A stretch of DNA of 64,000 nucleotides. Source: Desulfuromonas soudanensis (lineage in GTDB: Bacteria > Desulfobacterota > Desulfuromonadia > Desulfuromonadales > WTL). The notes under the pieces were generated by a model that was not told the origin of the DNA, made no database searches, and saw only the letters and a list, made by a program, of their open reading frames with translations. The position numbers and the translations under genes are program-made. The DNA lies in NCBI RefSeq assembly GCF_001278055.1, contig NZ_CP010802.1, forward strand, positions 2,643,504-2,707,503. The letters are read 5' to 3'. Below are positions 63,152-64,000 of this stretch, in pieces; the stretch's first letter is position 1, and each line of letters begins with the position of its first letter.

Positions 63152-63556
63152 TTAAAGGACCATGCGTCTGATTCCGTTGGTCAGTTTGGGTTCGTGGAAG
63201 TTCATGATGAGACCTACTTTGACTCCAGCCAGCCTTAGATAAGTCAAGAGCTGGGCTTCATGTACGGGGATAATTTTTTCAACGCATTTCAACTCAACAA
63301 TAACAAGGTTAGCAATCAGAAGATCGATTCGGTACCCGCAATCGAGCTGAATCCCCTTGTATTCCAAAGGTAATGGCCTTTGACGTTCAAAAAGGAGCCG
63401 CCTCAGACTGAGTTCATGACAAAAACATTCCTCGTACGCCGACTCAAGGAGACCAGGGCCGAGATGACGATGGACCTCAATAGCCGCGGCTATAATCTGG
63501 TTTGTCAATTCCTTCAGAAAAAAAATAGTTTTCTCTCTCCCGATTGCCTCTGACAT
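63152..63556 (-). CDS. GxxExxY family protein (PD-(D/E)XK nuclease-like)
   Basis: 134-residue protein. The family motif is GLLESAY within GPGLLESAYEECF (residues about 34-46), and a later GYRIDLLIANLVIVELK gives the D...ExK pattern of PD-(D/E)XK nucleases (Asp and Glu-x-Lys). The family has no confirmed role; the genes are often in repeat-flanked positions. It is enclosed by 28-bp inverted repeats, inserted between sfsA and tmcAL in the same direction. The only ATG (63556) has GGAG directly next to it, with no spacing, so translation may be weak or coupled. Confidence 0.88.
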   Translation of the reverse strand: MSEAIGREKTIFFLKELTNQIIAAAIEVHRHLGPGLLESAYEECFCHELSLRRLLFERQRPLPLEYKGIQLDCGYRIDLLIANLVIVELKCVEKIIPVHEAQLLTYLRLAGVKVGLIMNFHEPKLTNGIRRMVL

Positions 63557-63576
63557 CTCCTTGCCCCTCTTGAATT

Positions 63577-63604
63577 TTCTCTGTGTCTCTGTGCCTCTGT
63601 GGTT
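63577..63604. repeat. Right 28-bp inverted repeat of the GxxExxY cassette
   Basis: Inverse of the left arm except for two positions: three 8-mers TCTCTGTG, TCTCTGTG and CCTCTGTG (63578-63601). It ends 4 bases before the sfsA stop codon region. Confidence 0.88.
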
Positions 63605-63608
63605 GTCC

Positions 63609-64000
63609 CTAAAAAGCCAATGGAATCCGCTCCCCCACCCGGTTGCTCTCCGGGGTGATGACCGTCCGGTAGGCCAAAATCTCCACGCCTCCGGCGGCGA
63701 CCTCCCGCAGGAGGCGCCCGTAAACGGGGTCGATGGCGTCGGCGGGGGCAAAGGCCGTCGCCTCGCCGCGCTGCACGAGGAAAAAGATCACCGAGCGGTA
63801 CCCTTCGCCGCGGGCGCGGAGGAGTTCGCGCAAATGCTTCTGGCCGCGCAGGGTGACGGCGTCGGGGAAGCAGGCCACCGTCTCCCGGCAGCAGAGGGTG
63901 ACGTTCTTCACCTCCACCAGGACTTTTTCCTCTCCCTTTGTGAGGAGAAAGTCGATGCGGCTGTCGTGATAGGGGGATTCGGCCGTGACGCTATAGCCGG
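63609..64000 (-). CDS. sfsA: Sugar fermentation stimulation protein SfsA, 5' end beyond window
   Basis: The last 130 codons are present on the minus strand and the frame runs off the window edge. SfsA is a DNA-binding/nuclease-fold protein of unclear role. Seen: GYSVTAESPYHDSRIDFLLT (start of the SfsA core), VLVEVKNVTLC with the Glu-x-Lys, DAVTLRGQKHLRELL, FFLVQRGEATAFAPADAIDPVYGRLLREV and AYRTVITPESNRVGERIPLAF. Its stop codon is 4 bases from the right inverted repeat of the cassette, so the insertion lies exactly between sfsA and tmcAL. Confidence 0.9.
   Translation of the reverse strand, partial: GYSVTAESPYHDSRIDFLLTKGEEKVLVEVKNVTLCCRETVACFPDAVTLRGQKHLRELLRARGEGYRSVIFFLVQRGEATAFAPADAIDPVYGRLLREVAAGGVEILAYRTVITPESNRVGERIPLAF

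Overview
This 64 kb window reads as a bacterial chromosome segment from the Desulfuromonadia (Geobacter/Desulfuromonas-like). I infer this from the high GC content, multihaem c-type cytochromes with three-haem nanowire-type repeats, a Rieske/cytochrome b operon joined to an alternative complex III (Act) operon, the pair hgcAB for mercury methylation, a folD-metV-metF-gcv one-carbon cluster, and the tig-clpP-clpX-lon order. Almost every base is accounted for by about 62 protein genes, five tRNA loci and short regulatory sites. There is no rRNA, no CRISPR array and no obvious prophage or transposase.

Layout. 1-4.6 kb: protein quality control (lon partial, clpX, clpP, tig). 4.7-5.3 kb: tRNA cluster Leu, degenerate His, Arg, Pro, followed by a 0.7 kb noncoding stretch with two DnaA boxes. 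6-8.9 kb: pirin, a relic of aconitase A, glyoxalase I, tRNA-Arg(CCG), a metallo-beta-lactamase-fold protein. 8.9-18.8 kb: a nine-gene respiratory operon on the minus strand (Rieske, cytochrome b, pentahaem c, membrane-anchored monohaem c, ActA, ActB, ActC, ActD, ActF). 18.9-27.8 kb: frameshifted gshB, DUF1573, hpt, a zinc-ribbon/DUF3426 protein, tatA, ferredoxin, ackA, a KAS III, pta and a TonB-like protein. 27.9-35 kb: glycine cleavage system and the methylene-THF genes. 35-40.4 kb: small housekeeping genes (FmdB, DRTGG/BioD-like ATPase, rubrerythrin, periplasmic glutaredoxin, YggU, DivIVA, YggT, DAHP synthase). 40.4-42 kb: hgcAB. 42-47 kb: HTH protein, REC-GGDEF regulator, DUF3047, rpsU, rRNA methyltransferase, hexahaem cytochrome, PilZ protein. 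47.2-50.7 kb: N-degron cluster clpS-clpA-aat. 50.9-60.6 kb: hflKC, an EP-repeat membrane protein, sbcDC, lemA and two TPM proteins. 60.6-64 kb: heptanucleotide repeat, nucleotidyltransferase, tmcAL, a GxxExxY gene inside an inverted-repeat cassette, and sfsA (partial).

How the parts fit. Energy metabolism is quinol-linked, with electrons passing through bc and Act modules to periplasmic cytochromes; ackA/pta provide acetate activation; gcv plus folD/metF/metV supply and recycle C1-tetrahydrofolate, which could also be the methyl source for the corrinoid protein HgcA.

The most interesting signals are: (i) hgcA with an in-frame UGA directly after a Cys codon near its N-terminus, followed by a SECIS-like stem-loop; (ii) a 508 bp cassette with 28 bp inverted repeats made of three 8-mers carrying a GxxExxY nuclease-like gene, and two gene-less palindromes of the same architecture elsewhere in the window; (iii) a 163 bp element with perfect 17 bp terminal inverted repeats that supplies the last codons and the stop codon of aat; (iv) a tRNA-His copy that has lost several invariant bases; (v) the co-transcribed bc and Act complexes.
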